A DNA stretch of 8,447 bases, from positions 1 through 8,447 of the forward strand of contig JAJZJJ010000093.1 in NCBI GenBank assembly GCA_021810175.1. Reading direction: 5' to 3'. This DNA is from Acidobacteriota bacterium. GTDB taxonomy: Bacteria > Acidobacteriota > Terriglobia > Terriglobales > Acidobacteriaceae. Within the stretch, counting starts at the first letter, position 1, and every line of letters starts with the position of its first letter. Shown here piece after piece: positions 1 to 6,659 of this stretch. The notes below the pieces were generated by a model. The model saw only the letters and a list, made by a program, of their open reading frames with translations, was not told the DNA's origin and searched no databases. The position numbers were made by a program, and so were the translations under genes.

Positions 1-624
1 CCACTGCCCGTGGAACGCGTCCGGCATGTCCGCCGTCACCACCTGCCCGTCCGGCGTGTTCTCCACCTTCACGTTGCTCGCATTCTCTTTCAGAATCAGC
101 CCGTGCATCGCATGCAGATCTTCAGTCGGATGCGCGCTGTTGTGCCAGTTCGCCGGCAGCACCAGCTTGTGTCCATGCCAGTACGTGGTAATCGTCTTCT
201 TGTCCGCCGAAACCTTGCCCAGGATCCGGTTCGGATACGGCACCAGGAACGCCCCGCCAAATGCAAAGCTGTCATCCCCGTATGCATCGCTCGCCGTGCC
301 GTAGTATTTCGTGTTCGCCACCTCCAGTGTCGGCGCATGCAGTACGTGAAATACACCCAGACCCGGAAAATACCCCGTGATCTGGAACGTGTTCATGCCC
401 CGCCCCGGCAAGATCGTCATGCCAAGAAACTGCGGCGTGTCCCCCGTCTGCTTGCGCTTCAGGTGAACCACCGGCATGCCATTGATTTCTGTCGGCTCGG
501 CAGTGGCCGTCGAGGTCGTCTTCGCGGCGGTGGTTTTCGTAGAGGATGTGGACGGCTTCTGGCAACCGGCAACCACGATCAGCAGTGCAGGCGCCAGCCA
601 GGCTAGGTAGCGAAAACGTGACAT
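1..624 (-). CDS. Aldose 1-epimerase (mutarotase)-like lipoprotein, 3' end beyond window
   Basis: The first 208 residues are visible and the gene runs off the left edge. ATG at 624 is chosen because GAGG lies six bases upstream and the protein then opens with a lipoprotein signal: basic start, hydrophobic stretch, and lipobox VAGC with Cys21 as the expected lipidated residue. Residues 22-47 are a Ser/Thr/Ala/Lys-rich linker. The rest resembles the galactose mutarotase fold. VPYPNRI at 128-134 matches the conserved family segment whose Arg binds sugar, and HAMHGLI at 171-177 matches the His-Gly segment of the active site. Family members interconvert alpha and beta anomers of aldoses. The catalytic Asp and Glu would lie further on, outside the window, so activity cannot be judged. 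A lipid anchor implies a periplasmic or outer-membrane place, unlike cytoplasmic GalM. Codons end mostly in G. It follows the TonB receptor on the same strand after 246 bases. The family call rests on two motifs, so a non-enzymatic relative is possible. Confidence 0.7.
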   Translation of the reverse strand, partial: MSRFRYLAWLAPALLIVVAGCQKPSTSSTKTTAAKTTSTATAEPTEINGMPVVHLKRKQTGDTPQFLGMTILPGRGMNTFQITGYFPGLGVFHVLHAPTLEVANTKYYGTASDAYGDDSFAFGGAFLVPYPNRILGKVSADKKTITTYWHGHKLVLPANWHNSAHPTEDLHAMHGLILKENASNVKVENTPDGQVVTADMPDAFHGQW

Positions 625-668
625 AAGTGACCTCAAATAGCGGATTCTATGCAAGCGGCTTTCACAGC

Positions 669-704
669 ACGAAGCGCGCTGCGTCTCCGCTTGCCGCGCT
701 TCGT
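669..704 (-). promoter_or_regulatory. Perfect 10-bp hairpin in the leader of the mutarotase-like gene
   Basis: ACGAAGCGCG at 669-678 and CGCGCTTCGT at 695-704 pair perfectly around a 16-base loop, 45 to 80 bases upstream of the start codon at 624. On the minus strand a TATAGT hexamer (714-719) lies ten bases before the hairpin, so a transcript starting from it would begin almost at the stem. I find no convincing -35 for that hexamer. No T-run follows the stem, so it is unlikely to be an intrinsic terminator. A 5'-stabilising stem or a regulatory leader is possible. The structure is directly visible and its role is inference. Confidence 0.4.
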
Positions 705-763
705 TCGCTGCTTACTATAGTTGCACCATCTGGGAACGGTGGTTGCAGCTCCCCAGGGACAAT

Positions 764-825
764 GACAGAGAGGCCATCTGTTTTCGCCGATCGTCGATCC
801 CGCCGTCGCATCGGGCCCCTCTGTC
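764..825 (-). repeat. 12-bp inverted repeat downstream of the TonB receptor
   Basis: GACAGAGAGGCC (764-775) and GGCCCCTCTGTC (814-825) can pair. In a minus-strand transcript the single imperfect position is a G-U wobble, while in a plus-strand transcript it is an A-C mismatch, so the structure favours the strand of the flanking genes. It lies 46 bases after the receptor stop codon. There is no U-tract, so it may be a 3'-end-protecting or processing stem, not a classic terminator. The rest of 625-870 holds no gene that I can support. Confidence 0.4.
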
Positions 826-870
826 GAAAGATGAAGCACTCGGAGTGAATTTCCCAAGGGCAAATCCACT

Positions 871-3717
871 CTAGAACGTGAAGTTCCCTCCTATCTGGAT
901 GAATCGCGGCGGATCCTGCCCGGTGGCCTTGCCAAACGTTCCCAGCTGTTGTCCGTTCTTGAAGACCGAATCCGCCAGGTCCGTGTCCACATTCACCAGG
1001 TTCGGCCGGTTCAGCACGTTGAACACCTCAAACCGGAACTGGAAGTTCAGTCTGCCGAACAGCTTCGTGTTCTTCAACAGGGCCGCGTCGAATTCCTTGA
1101 AGTTCGGCCCCACAAAGCGGTTGTACTTCTCATTGCCCTCCTGCCCAAACGTCGGCTGAGGGAACTGCCCTTGTGTGAAGATGCCCGACGTCAGGAAGGC
1201 ATGACGGCCAGAGCCCTGCGAATAGCTCGTCACATCCGGATAGTCGTTGTTGTCGCCATCCGCGTTGTAGTCGCCGCTGCCCGGCTGGTATCCGACGTAC
1301 TTGCCCGTATTCGGATCCACAACCGGTTCAAACGGTGCGCTCGTGAATACGTTGATCGGATTCCCGCTCTGCATGATGCCCGTGCCGCTCACGATCCAGC
1401 CGCTGGCCACCCTCCCCAGCGCGCCCCGGTCGCCGTTCACATCCGGCAGTTGGTAATTCCATGCAATCGAGAAGCGGTTCGGTGCATTCCAGATCGACGG
1501 CCCGTACCACTGGTGCACGTTGATGTAGCTCGGATACACCTGCGTGTCGTCCCACGAAGACGACCGCGTATACGACGCGTTGAAGAACGACCGGCTGAAC
1601 CTTCCCTGCAGGGCCAGAATCAGCGCGTCGTAATTCGAGACACGGTCATTCTTCGTGTAATACACCGACCCGAAGTTCGGATTCAGGCGCGTCGGCACCA
1701 GGCTCGTGTGCTGGATCAGATCACCCGCCTGCACGTTGATGTCCTGCCCGTAGCTCACGTTGTACACCTGGCCGCCGCCCGAGAGCAGCTTCCGTCCGTT
1801 CGCGCCCGAGAAGTCAACACTCGCCACATAATGCATGCCCATCTTGTGCGCGATGCCGAGCGAATACGTGTACGTCACCGGTGAGGTCAGCGTCGGATCC
1901 ACCGCGCCGATCGTGAACTGCAGTCCCGTAATGCCGCCCGCCGCGTTCAGTTGCCGTGCCGGCAGTGTCGGGGCAGGGAAGTTGAACGGCTTCTGGTTCG
2001 AGGTTCCGAATCCAAAGATAGGCGCCGGGTTCTGCCCCTGGTAGAACGTCGGGAAGATATCGCCCGGCGGGTTGCCGCGATACTCCTCCTGCAGGTTGGC
2101 CAACGTCGGCCAGTTGTGGAAGATGCCGGCGCCGGCCTTCAACAGCCAGTCCCCGTTCCCGCGGATATCCCACGCCAGTCCCGCGCGCGGGCTGAAAATG
2201 TCCGTGATCGACCGCGCCAGCGCATGATCATGCCGGATCAGCACGCCGTTCGCAATCTGCTGCGCATACGTCTGGCCAGGCCCAAGGTAAAAGTCGCTGA
2301 ACGCGGTTCCCGCGCTGCGCGACCACGGATTCCCAAAGTCATCCCACCGCATGCCGTAATTCAGCGTCAGCCGAGGCGTGATCTTCCACGTGTCCTGCAC
2401 AAATGCGCCAAACGTCATGCCTGCCGCGTTCCAGTTCCACTGGTCCCGCTTGCCCGTCAGCGGATTGTATGCCAGCCCGCCTTCGGTAAACGGCTGGTCC
2501 TGCGCCAGGTTCAGAAGGTTCGTGAAGAAGAAATTCGGCTGATCGTACGGCCCGTTGAAGATTTCAATGTCGTCCGCGAACAGGCCCTCGGTGCCGATCT
2601 GAATGTCATGGTTGCCCACCAGGTGCGTCAGCATGTCGCGCCAGTGATAGTTGTGTTGGATGAAATCGCCCTGCGCGAAGCCGTCGCCGTACCCGGCGCC
2701 CACGCCCGAAACATTGACGACCGGCACGTTGAAAAGGCCCGTCGCCGGCGTGATGCCCTCGATGCGGTCCGCCGCAAACGCTGCTTCGTTGATCGTGTTC
2801 GAGTTGAACGTGTGCGTCTCATTCGCCTGAATCGCCCACTGGTAAAACTTGTTCGTCGTGTTGAACGCTGGGCGGGGATTCGGTCCGTTCGAGTTCAGCG
2901 TCGTGCGGAACACCGTCCCATACAGGCGGTCTTTCCTGAAGTCCTTGTCGATACGGATGAAGTACTGGTCGCCGTTCCGATACGCCGACGAACCGTAATT
3001 ACCCGAATCGATCATCGCCAGGCTGCAGGGCAGGTTGTTCGTCGCCGCCGTGCCGCACGTTGTCGGAAAAATATCCGCCGCGGTGGCCGAAACGGCCACG
3101 TTGCTCATGTTGCTCACCGGATAGCTCGTCAGGATCTTCGTGCCAACCGTGTTCGGATAATTCGTCTTTGCCCAGTTCACAAACGCCGGATCGGCAAAGG
3201 TCGTCGTGTATGCAACCGCATTCGTCGCGATCTGCGGCTCAATCTCGAAGAAGAAATAGCCGAAGTGCTTCTTCGGCCAGAACGGTCCGCCAATCGACGC
3301 CGAAACGTTGTTGCTCTGGAATGGCTCGTACTTGTGCGTAAACTCCGTCGTCGCCAGCATGTTCTGGTTCGTGAAAAAGTCCTCGGCGTTGCCGTGATAA
3401 TGCTCCGTGCCGGACTTGGTCGTCATCGTCATCTGGATCGAACTCGCCCGCCCATACAGCACCGAGTACGTGTTCGTCTGGATGCTCGTTTCCTGAATCG
3501 CATCCGGGTTCGGCGTCAGGTTCAGCACGCCCGGCCGGATCGAGCTCGTCACGTCCAGCCCGTCCACGATGTACATGTTGCCCACCGCGCCCTGGCCGTT
3601 CGCGCTCGCATCCACCTGCGTCTCCGTCGAGTAGTTGTCACGCCCCGAGCCCGGGCTCCCGTTGCTCGTCACGCCCGTGCCCGTCACGCCCGGCGCCAGC
3701 GTTACCAGCGAAATCAT
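871..3717 (-). CDS. TonB-dependent receptor, plug and beta-barrel part (separated from its N-terminus by a frameshift)
   Basis: This 948-codon frame carries the body of an Oar-like/SusC-like TonB-dependent outer-membrane receptor, which would import a ligand too large for porins using TonB-ExbBD energy. Near the start are the plug-domain signatures of this class: VDGLDVTSS, then a stretch containing IQETSI, NTYSVLYGRASS and TKSGTEHYHGNAEDFF. A long barrel region rich in aromatic and Asn/Gly residues follows, with FGAFVQDTWKITPRLTLNYGMRWD in its middle third. It ends in IQIGGNFTF, with the terminal Phe expected of BAM substrates. The true reading frame enters from upstream: before ATG 3717 the codons spell ADLSQLPLAGEN, a conserved pre-plug motif that belongs after residue 138 of the N-terminal fragment. 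Read alone from 3717, the product has no signal peptide and could not reach the outer membrane. With one base restored near 3753, the gene spans 871-4169 and encodes 1099 residues, normal for the family. The substrate is unknown; the GH127 neighbour suggests a plant-type oligosaccharide. Confidence 0.85.
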   Translation of the reverse strand: MISLVTLAPGVTGTGVTSNGSPGSGRDNYSTETQVDASANGQGAVGNMYIVDGLDVTSSIRPGVLNLTPNPDAIQETSIQTNTYSVLYGRASSIQMTMTTKSGTEHYHGNAEDFFTNQNMLATTEFTHKYEPFQSNNVSASIGGPFWPKKHFGYFFFEIEPQIATNAVAYTTTFADPAFVNWAKTNYPNTVGTKILTSYPVSNMSNVAVSATAADIFPTTCGTAATNNLPCSLAMIDSGNYGSSAYRNGDQYFIRIDKDFRKDRLYGTVFRTTLNSNGPNPRPAFNTTNKFYQWAIQANETHTFNSNTINEAAFAADRIEGITPATGLFNVPVVNVSGVGAGYGDGFAQGDFIQHNYHWRDMLTHLVGNHDIQIGTEGLFADDIEIFNGPYDQPNFFFTNLLNLAQDQPFTEGGLAYNPLTGKRDQWNWNAAGMTFGAFVQDTWKITPRLTLNYGMRWDDFGNPWSRSAGTAFSDFYLGPGQTYAQQIANGVLIRHDHALARSITDIFSPRAGLAWDIRGNGDWLLKAGAGIFHNWPTLANLQEEYRGNPPGDIFPTFYQGQNPAPIFGFGTSNQKPFNFPAPTLPARQLNAAGGITGLQFTIGAVDPTLTSPVTYTYSLGIAHKMGMHYVASVDFSGANGRKLLSGGGQVYNVSYGQDINVQAGDLIQHTSLVPTRLNPNFGSVYYTKNDRVSNYDALILALQGRFSRSFFNASYTRSSSWDDTQVYPSYINVHQWYGPSIWNAPNRFSIAWNYQLPDVNGDRGALGRVASGWIVSGTGIMQSGNPINVFTSAPFEPVVDPNTGKYVGYQPGSGDYNADGDNNDYPDVTSYSQGSGRHAFLTSGIFTQGQFPQPTFGQEGNEKYNRFVGPNFKEFDAALLKNTKLFGRLNFQFRFEVFNVLNRPNLVNVDTDLADSVFKNGQQLGTFGKATGQDPPRFIQIGGNFTF

Positions 3718-4169
3718 GTTCTCGCCCGCCAGTGGCAGCTGCGACAGGTCCGCTCTGAGATCGTCTCCTGGATGCGGCTGTCTGCCGTGTTCAGCAGCGG
3801 AGACTGCGTCGATACATTCACCGTCTGCACCGAACCGGCCACCGACATCTTCACCGGAACATTCAGTGTCTGGTTCGTCTCCAGCACCACCGGCACGGTC
3901 GTCGTCGCAAACCCCTTCGCCGTGGATGACAGGTGGTAGTCGCCCGGCGCCAGGCTCGGAAATGTAAATGCGCCCGCCGCGTTGGACGTTGCGGTGTTTA
4001 CCTCGCCCGTTCCATCGTTCGTAAGTTTCAGCGAAGCGCCTGACACCACTGCGCCGCTCGGATCAACCACCGTACCCGTTACGGTGGCGCTGAATTGTGC
4101 CCACGCGCTTGGCATCGCTGCAAAACAACACAGCACAAGCAGCGTGAATATGACTCTCATCCCCTTCAT
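3714..4169 (-). CDS. TonB-dependent receptor, N-terminal fragment: signal peptide and carboxypeptidase-regulatory-like domain
   Basis: This is the 5' part of the same receptor gene. ATG at 4169 is preferred to the GTG at 4172 because a GGGG Shine-Dalgarno element lies seven bases upstream of the ATG and only four from the GTG. Residues 1-24 form a Sec signal peptide with cleavage predicted after AWA. Residues 28-108 form a CarboxypepD_reg-like beta-sandwich (TGTVVDPSGAVVSGASLKLT, then FTFPSLAPGDYHL), the usual N-terminal domain of Oar-type receptors. The family-like sequence continues to about residue 138 (SRIQETIS). After that come about a dozen unrelated residues (RTCRSCHWRART) and a stop. 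That stop overlaps the ATG of the downstream frame as ATGA (3714-3717), which resembles translational coupling but is probably accidental. The homologous sequence carries on in the -1 frame, so a single missing base near 3753 is the simplest explanation. Confidence 0.8.
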   Translation of the reverse strand: MKGMRVIFTLLVLCCFAAMPSAWAQFSATVTGTVVDPSGAVVSGASLKLTNDGTGEVNTATSNAAGAFTFPSLAPGDYHLSSTAKGFATTTVPVVLETNQTLNVPVKMSVAGSVQTVNVSTQSPLLNTADSRIQETISERTCRSCHWRART

Positions 4170-4198
4170 CACTTGTCCCCTTGAATAAGCCTTCGATG

Positions 4199-4210
4199 GA
4201 TAACGTTTTC
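4199..4210. promoter_or_regulatory. LacI-family-like operator candidate in the receptor leader
   Basis: GATAACGTTTTC is a 12-bp palindrome with one mismatched pair and a central CpG flanked by AA/TT, the geometry typical of LacI/GalR-family operators. It lies 30 bases upstream of the receptor start codon and downstream of the putative -10 element, where a bound repressor would block transcription. AACGTT also occurs by chance inside coding sequence here (for example near 935 and 6505), so specificity is limited. No regulator gene is visible in the window. Confidence 0.3.
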
Positions 4211-4251
4211 TAATCGTGCCTGCAACAAGGCCTCAAAATTTTCTCAACCTT

Positions 4252-4279
4252 GTTATTCGTCCGAGCGAACATTTGTCAA
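4252..4279 (-). promoter_or_regulatory. Sigma-70-like promoter of the TonB receptor
   Basis: Read on the minus strand, a perfect TTGACA (-35, plus coordinates 4274-4279) is followed after 16 bases by AATAAC (-10, 4252-4257), which matches four of six consensus positions. The predicted start lies near 4245, giving a leader of about 75 bases before ATG 4169. It sits in an AT-richer patch of an otherwise GC-rich gap. A palindrome at 4282-4295 ends two bases upstream of the -35. Confidence 0.5.
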
Positions 4280-4281
4280 GT

Positions 4282-4295
4282 GGAAAATGTTTTCC
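4282..4295. promoter_or_regulatory. Palindromic operator candidate GGAAAA-TG-TTTTCC upstream of the receptor promoter
   Basis: Perfect 6-bp arms surround a TG dinucleotide. The same design, GGTAAA-TG-TTTACC, occurs at 6624-6637 in front of GH127; the two agree at 12 of 14 positions, and the two differences are compensating, one in each arm. A second overlapping inverted repeat (GTGGAAA 4280-4286 with TTTCCAC 4298-4304) surrounds it. Being just upstream of the -35, it could serve an activator or a repressor. The factor is not identified. Confidence 0.45.
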
Positions 4296-4304
4296 CATTT
4301 CCAC

Positions 4305-4599
4305 AAGTTCTCCACGGCCGCACCGCCCCTCCGGCACACATCTCATTCCACTCCGCTTCCCGCCAGCACACGATTCCCCCCATCTGTCGCCTGTTTTGGC
4401 CGCATTCCACTACTCGGCTTTCGCCCCGGCGAATCCGCCACTCCCTACGGACAAGGTTTTCTGCTTTTGTCTGCCAAGAACCCCGTGCAACCCACCTGCG
4501 GGCATGCTCCTTCGCGCCTGCGGGAAAACCTTTTGCTCGGAACTCCCTCAGCCGCCTTCCAGCGCATCAGGCCCGTCCCGGCCCAGCCCTTGCGCGCAC
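4305..4599. other. Non-coding stretch between the receptor promoter and the GH127 terminator
   Basis: I see no supported gene here. Open frames exist on the plus strand but they are GC-driven, have no ribosome-binding site or recognisable protein character, and run into the antisense of GH127. The plus strand is strongly C-biased (24 C against 13 G in 4381-4440). A weaker relative of the shared palindrome, GGAAAACCTTTTGC, lies at 4523-4536 and matches GGAAAATGTTTTCC at 11 of 14 positions. Confidence 0.5.
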
Positions 4600-4638
4600 A
4601 AAAAAACGGGCAGGGGATTCGTAACCATCCCTGCCCGT
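4600..4638 (-). terminator. Intrinsic terminator of the GH127 gene
   Basis: ACGGGCAGGG (4606-4615) and CCCTGCCCGT (4629-4638) form a perfect 10-bp GC-rich stem with a 13-base loop. On the minus strand the stem is followed directly by seven T residues (the A-run at 4600-4606). It begins 46 bases after the GH127 stop codon and points the same way. It should separate GH127 transcription from the receptor gene, in keeping with the receptor having its own promoter. Confidence 0.9.
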
Positions 4639-4684
4639 ATCGTCAGACATCAAAAGTCGCGCAGCTTGCGCCCGGCCGCTGCCG

Positions 4685-6529
4685 TTACGCCGTCACATCG
4701 TGGTACAGCCGGTTCCACTGCTCGCGAATATCCGGAAACGCACGGAACGTCACCGGCGCCACCGCCGACTCAGCCTTCCAGCGCCGCCCGTCCGACCCCT
4801 CCTGCTTCGCCGCCAGCAGTTGCGCCCGCGTGAACTTGCTCTCCGGCGCGTTGACCGCAAACAGCGTCAGCGCCCCGCGCATCAGCGCCACCGTGTTCGG
4901 GTGCTGCGGATCCACGGCTTCCAGGTGCATCGGCTGGTCGATCGTGTATTCAATCACGTCGCCGTTCTTCCACTCCCGCCGCAGTTCCAGGAACTCGCCC
5001 GGCCGCACATCCACCTGCTGCCGCTTGCCGTTCACCGCCACTTCCGTGTTCTTCCCAGCCCATTGCGGCACCCGCAGCGCAATCGTAAACGTCTGCGGGC
5101 TCTCGCCCCACACATGCAGCGCAACGTCGTTCGAGTACGGATACTCCGTCCGCTGCTCAATCCGGAAACGTGTACCCTTCTGCTGAAACTTCACCCGCGA
5201 CGGCACAAACAGATTCACGTACACGCCCTGCGGCGAATAAAAATACGAGCTGATTCCGTAATCCGCCGTCACCTGCGGAAACGTCCCCGAGCAGCACGGC
5301 CACTGCTCCTGGTAGTACACCTTCTGCGCGCGGTTGTTGTTGTAGTCCGAGTAGTAGAACGTGAACCCGCCTTCTTCAATCGGCTTTTCACCCATGGTCG
5401 TGTTGTAGAACACCCGCTCCAGGCTGTCCCCCCACACGCTCTGGCCCGTAATCCTCGTCAGGTAGCGCACAATCTTCGCGTGCCCGTATGATCCGCATCC
5501 GGTCTCAAAGCTGGCATGCGTAAACTCCAGGCTCTTGCCCAGCGTCCCGCTCCCCGGCTCCACAAACGTCTCGTTCGGACCCCATCCGCCCGTCGCAAAA
5601 CTCTGCTCCAGCACAAACTTCATGCCGTTTTCCGCCGCCCGCAGATGCTTCTCGCTCCCCAGCACCAGGTACGCCTGCGAGGCTGAGCTGAACGCGTTCA
5701 CATGGCTGTATGCATGCTTGCCCGGCAGCACATTGTCGCCCTCCGCCAGCGGATCGAAGTACTGCTGATCCAGCAGGAACCGCTGCGCCAGCTCCAGGTA
5801 ACGCTTGTTGCCCGAGCGCTTGTATGCCAGGAAGAAATTCTCCGGCAGCGTGTAGCTCTCGTCCCACGTAAACGCAATATTCGGGTGCGGACGCTCCCGC
5901 TGCTCCGCCCGCGTCTCCGCATGCGCCGGAAGATACGGCATCACCGCGTCCACCGCCCGCGCCAGCGCCGGCAGCGCCGCCGGATCGTTCGCAAACTGGT
6001 GCGCGTCAATCAGCCCGCAGTTGATCTTGTCGAATGTGTAGCACGGCAGCGGATAATCCACGTAAAACTTCGGCGTGATCGTCTCCGCGTATCCGCGCAC
6101 CAGCCGGAAAATCTTCGCCTGTGTCGCCTTGTTGCCCGTCACCGCGTAGTCGCGCGCCAGCGCAGACACATACTGCCCAAACGAGTGCCCCGCAATATAC
6201 CCCGTCATGTTATTCGGCGGATCGAACTCATTCGACCAGCTGTACCATCCGCCCATGTCCTCGCCCGGCGCCGGCAATCCCGCCTTCTGCCGGAATGGCT
6301 TCAGCAGCGAATCCTCATCCAGCCCCAGAAAAAACTCATGGTTCGCCTCGAACTGCTCCTTCATCCGCCCGTCCAGCAATTCCACCGCGCTGTAAGGAAA
6401 CTGGCTCAGCTTCGTTGGCGCCTCATGCCCGCTCGCCGCCGCCTGCGCCAGCGCCTTGGGAGCCGCCGCACCTGCCGCCGCCACAGCGGCCGTGCCCTTT
6501 ATAAACGTTCTCCGCGTAATGTCATCCAT
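4685..6529 (-). CDS. Tat-exported glycoside hydrolase, DUF1680/GH127 family (beta-L-arabinofuranosidase-like)
   Basis: This intact gene encodes 614 residues. ATG 6529 is chosen because GGAGGGG lies eight bases upstream and the protein then begins with a twin-arginine signal, TRRTFIK at residues 5-11, a hydrophobic Ala-rich core and a likely cut after ALA (residue 28). The longer frame from 6601 would bury this signal. The body matches DUF1680: an (alpha/alpha)6 barrel followed by beta domains. Characterised GH127 enzymes remove terminal beta-L-arabinofuranose using a zinc-bound cysteine nucleophile. Here QWPCCSGT (409-416) supplies the Cys pair, Cys412 being the expected nucleophile; Glu342 and Cys345 are candidate zinc ligands, and Glu320 (GGWGPNE) a candidate acid/base. 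The Glu-to-Cys spacing is E-x-x-C, not the E-x-C of HypBA1, so substrate preference may differ. Export as a folded metalloprotein by Tat fits a periplasmic enzyme. It is divergent from the MFS gene and upstream of the receptor on the same strand. The family is secure; L-arabinose specificity is inferred. Confidence 0.88.
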   Translation of the reverse strand: MDDITRRTFIKGTAAVAAAGAAAPKALAQAAASGHEAPTKLSQFPYSAVELLDGRMKEQFEANHEFFLGLDEDSLLKPFRQKAGLPAPGEDMGGWYSWSNEFDPPNNMTGYIAGHSFGQYVSALARDYAVTGNKATQAKIFRLVRGYAETITPKFYVDYPLPCYTFDKINCGLIDAHQFANDPAALPALARAVDAVMPYLPAHAETRAEQRERPHPNIAFTWDESYTLPENFFLAYKRSGNKRYLELAQRFLLDQQYFDPLAEGDNVLPGKHAYSHVNAFSSASQAYLVLGSEKHLRAAENGMKFVLEQSFATGGWGPNETFVEPGSGTLGKSLEFTHASFETGCGSYGHAKIVRYLTRITGQSVWGDSLERVFYNTTMGEKPIEEGGFTFYYSDYNNNRAQKVYYQEQWPCCSGTFPQVTADYGISSYFYSPQGVYVNLFVPSRVKFQQKGTRFRIEQRTEYPYSNDVALHVWGESPQTFTIALRVPQWAGKNTEVAVNGKRQQVDVRPGEFLELRREWKNGDVIEYTIDQPMHLEAVDPQHPNTVALMRGALTLFAVNAPESKFTRAQLLAAKQEGSDGRRWKAESAVAPVTFRAFPDIREQWNRLYHDVTA

Positions 6530-6623
6530 CTCTATCCCCTCCATGCAAAATCGCCCCGAGGAACGGCCGCCTCCAGCGCACAGCCGGCGCAGCCGCGCCA
6601 ACGGAGCGCGTCATTCCAAAGTC

Positions 6624-6637
6624 GGTAAATGTTTACC
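6624..6637. promoter_or_regulatory. Palindromic operator candidate GGTAAA-TG-TTTACC at the GH127 promoter
   Basis: Perfect 6-bp arms surround TG, in the same layout as the palindrome at 4282-4295 before the receptor. On the minus strand it covers the expected -10 region of the GH127 promoter, a classic repressor position. It lies about 95 bases before the GH127 start and 320 bases before the MFS start, so it could also affect the divergent gene. The binding protein is unknown. Confidence 0.5.
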
Positions 6638-6659
6638 AGCGCCCCCTCACCACTGTCAA
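6631..6659 (-). promoter_or_regulatory. Putative GH127 promoter
   Basis: On the minus strand a perfect TTGACA (6654-6659) is followed after 17 bases by GTAAAC, or after 18 by TAAACA; both are poor -10 matches and both lie inside the palindrome at 6624-6637. The consensus -35 and the operator overlap support it, while the weak -10 lowers confidence. The leader would be roughly 95 bases. Confidence 0.35.

Noticed and set aside
949..1884. 311-codon plus-strand open frame
   Set aside because: It has the same antisense character as the frame above: Arg/Val/His-rich, no ribosome-binding site, opposite the receptor barrel.
3714..3717. ATGA overlap read as a genuine two-gene translational coupling
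   Set aside because: The two products are adjacent parts of one receptor, the second has no signal peptide, and conserved sequence in its frame extends upstream of that ATG.
1951..3939. 662-codon open frame on the plus strand opposite the receptor
   Set aside because: It is antisense to a clearly homologous TonB receptor. Its product is extremely Arg/Val-rich with no domain character, as expected from the complement of GC-rich codons.
4287..5186. Plus-strand open frames in the gap before the receptor
   Set aside because: They have no Shine-Dalgarno and no recognisable protein features, cross the GH127 terminator, and run antisense into GH127.
6530..6601. Upstream in-frame extension of GH127 to 6601
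   Set aside because: The strong ribosome-binding site immediately before 6529 and the need for an N-terminal Tat motif both favour the shorter start.
5702..6628. 308-codon plus-strand open frame opposite GH127
   Set aside because: It is Arg/Leu-rich antisense of a conserved enzyme and runs through the GH127 signal peptide and promoter.
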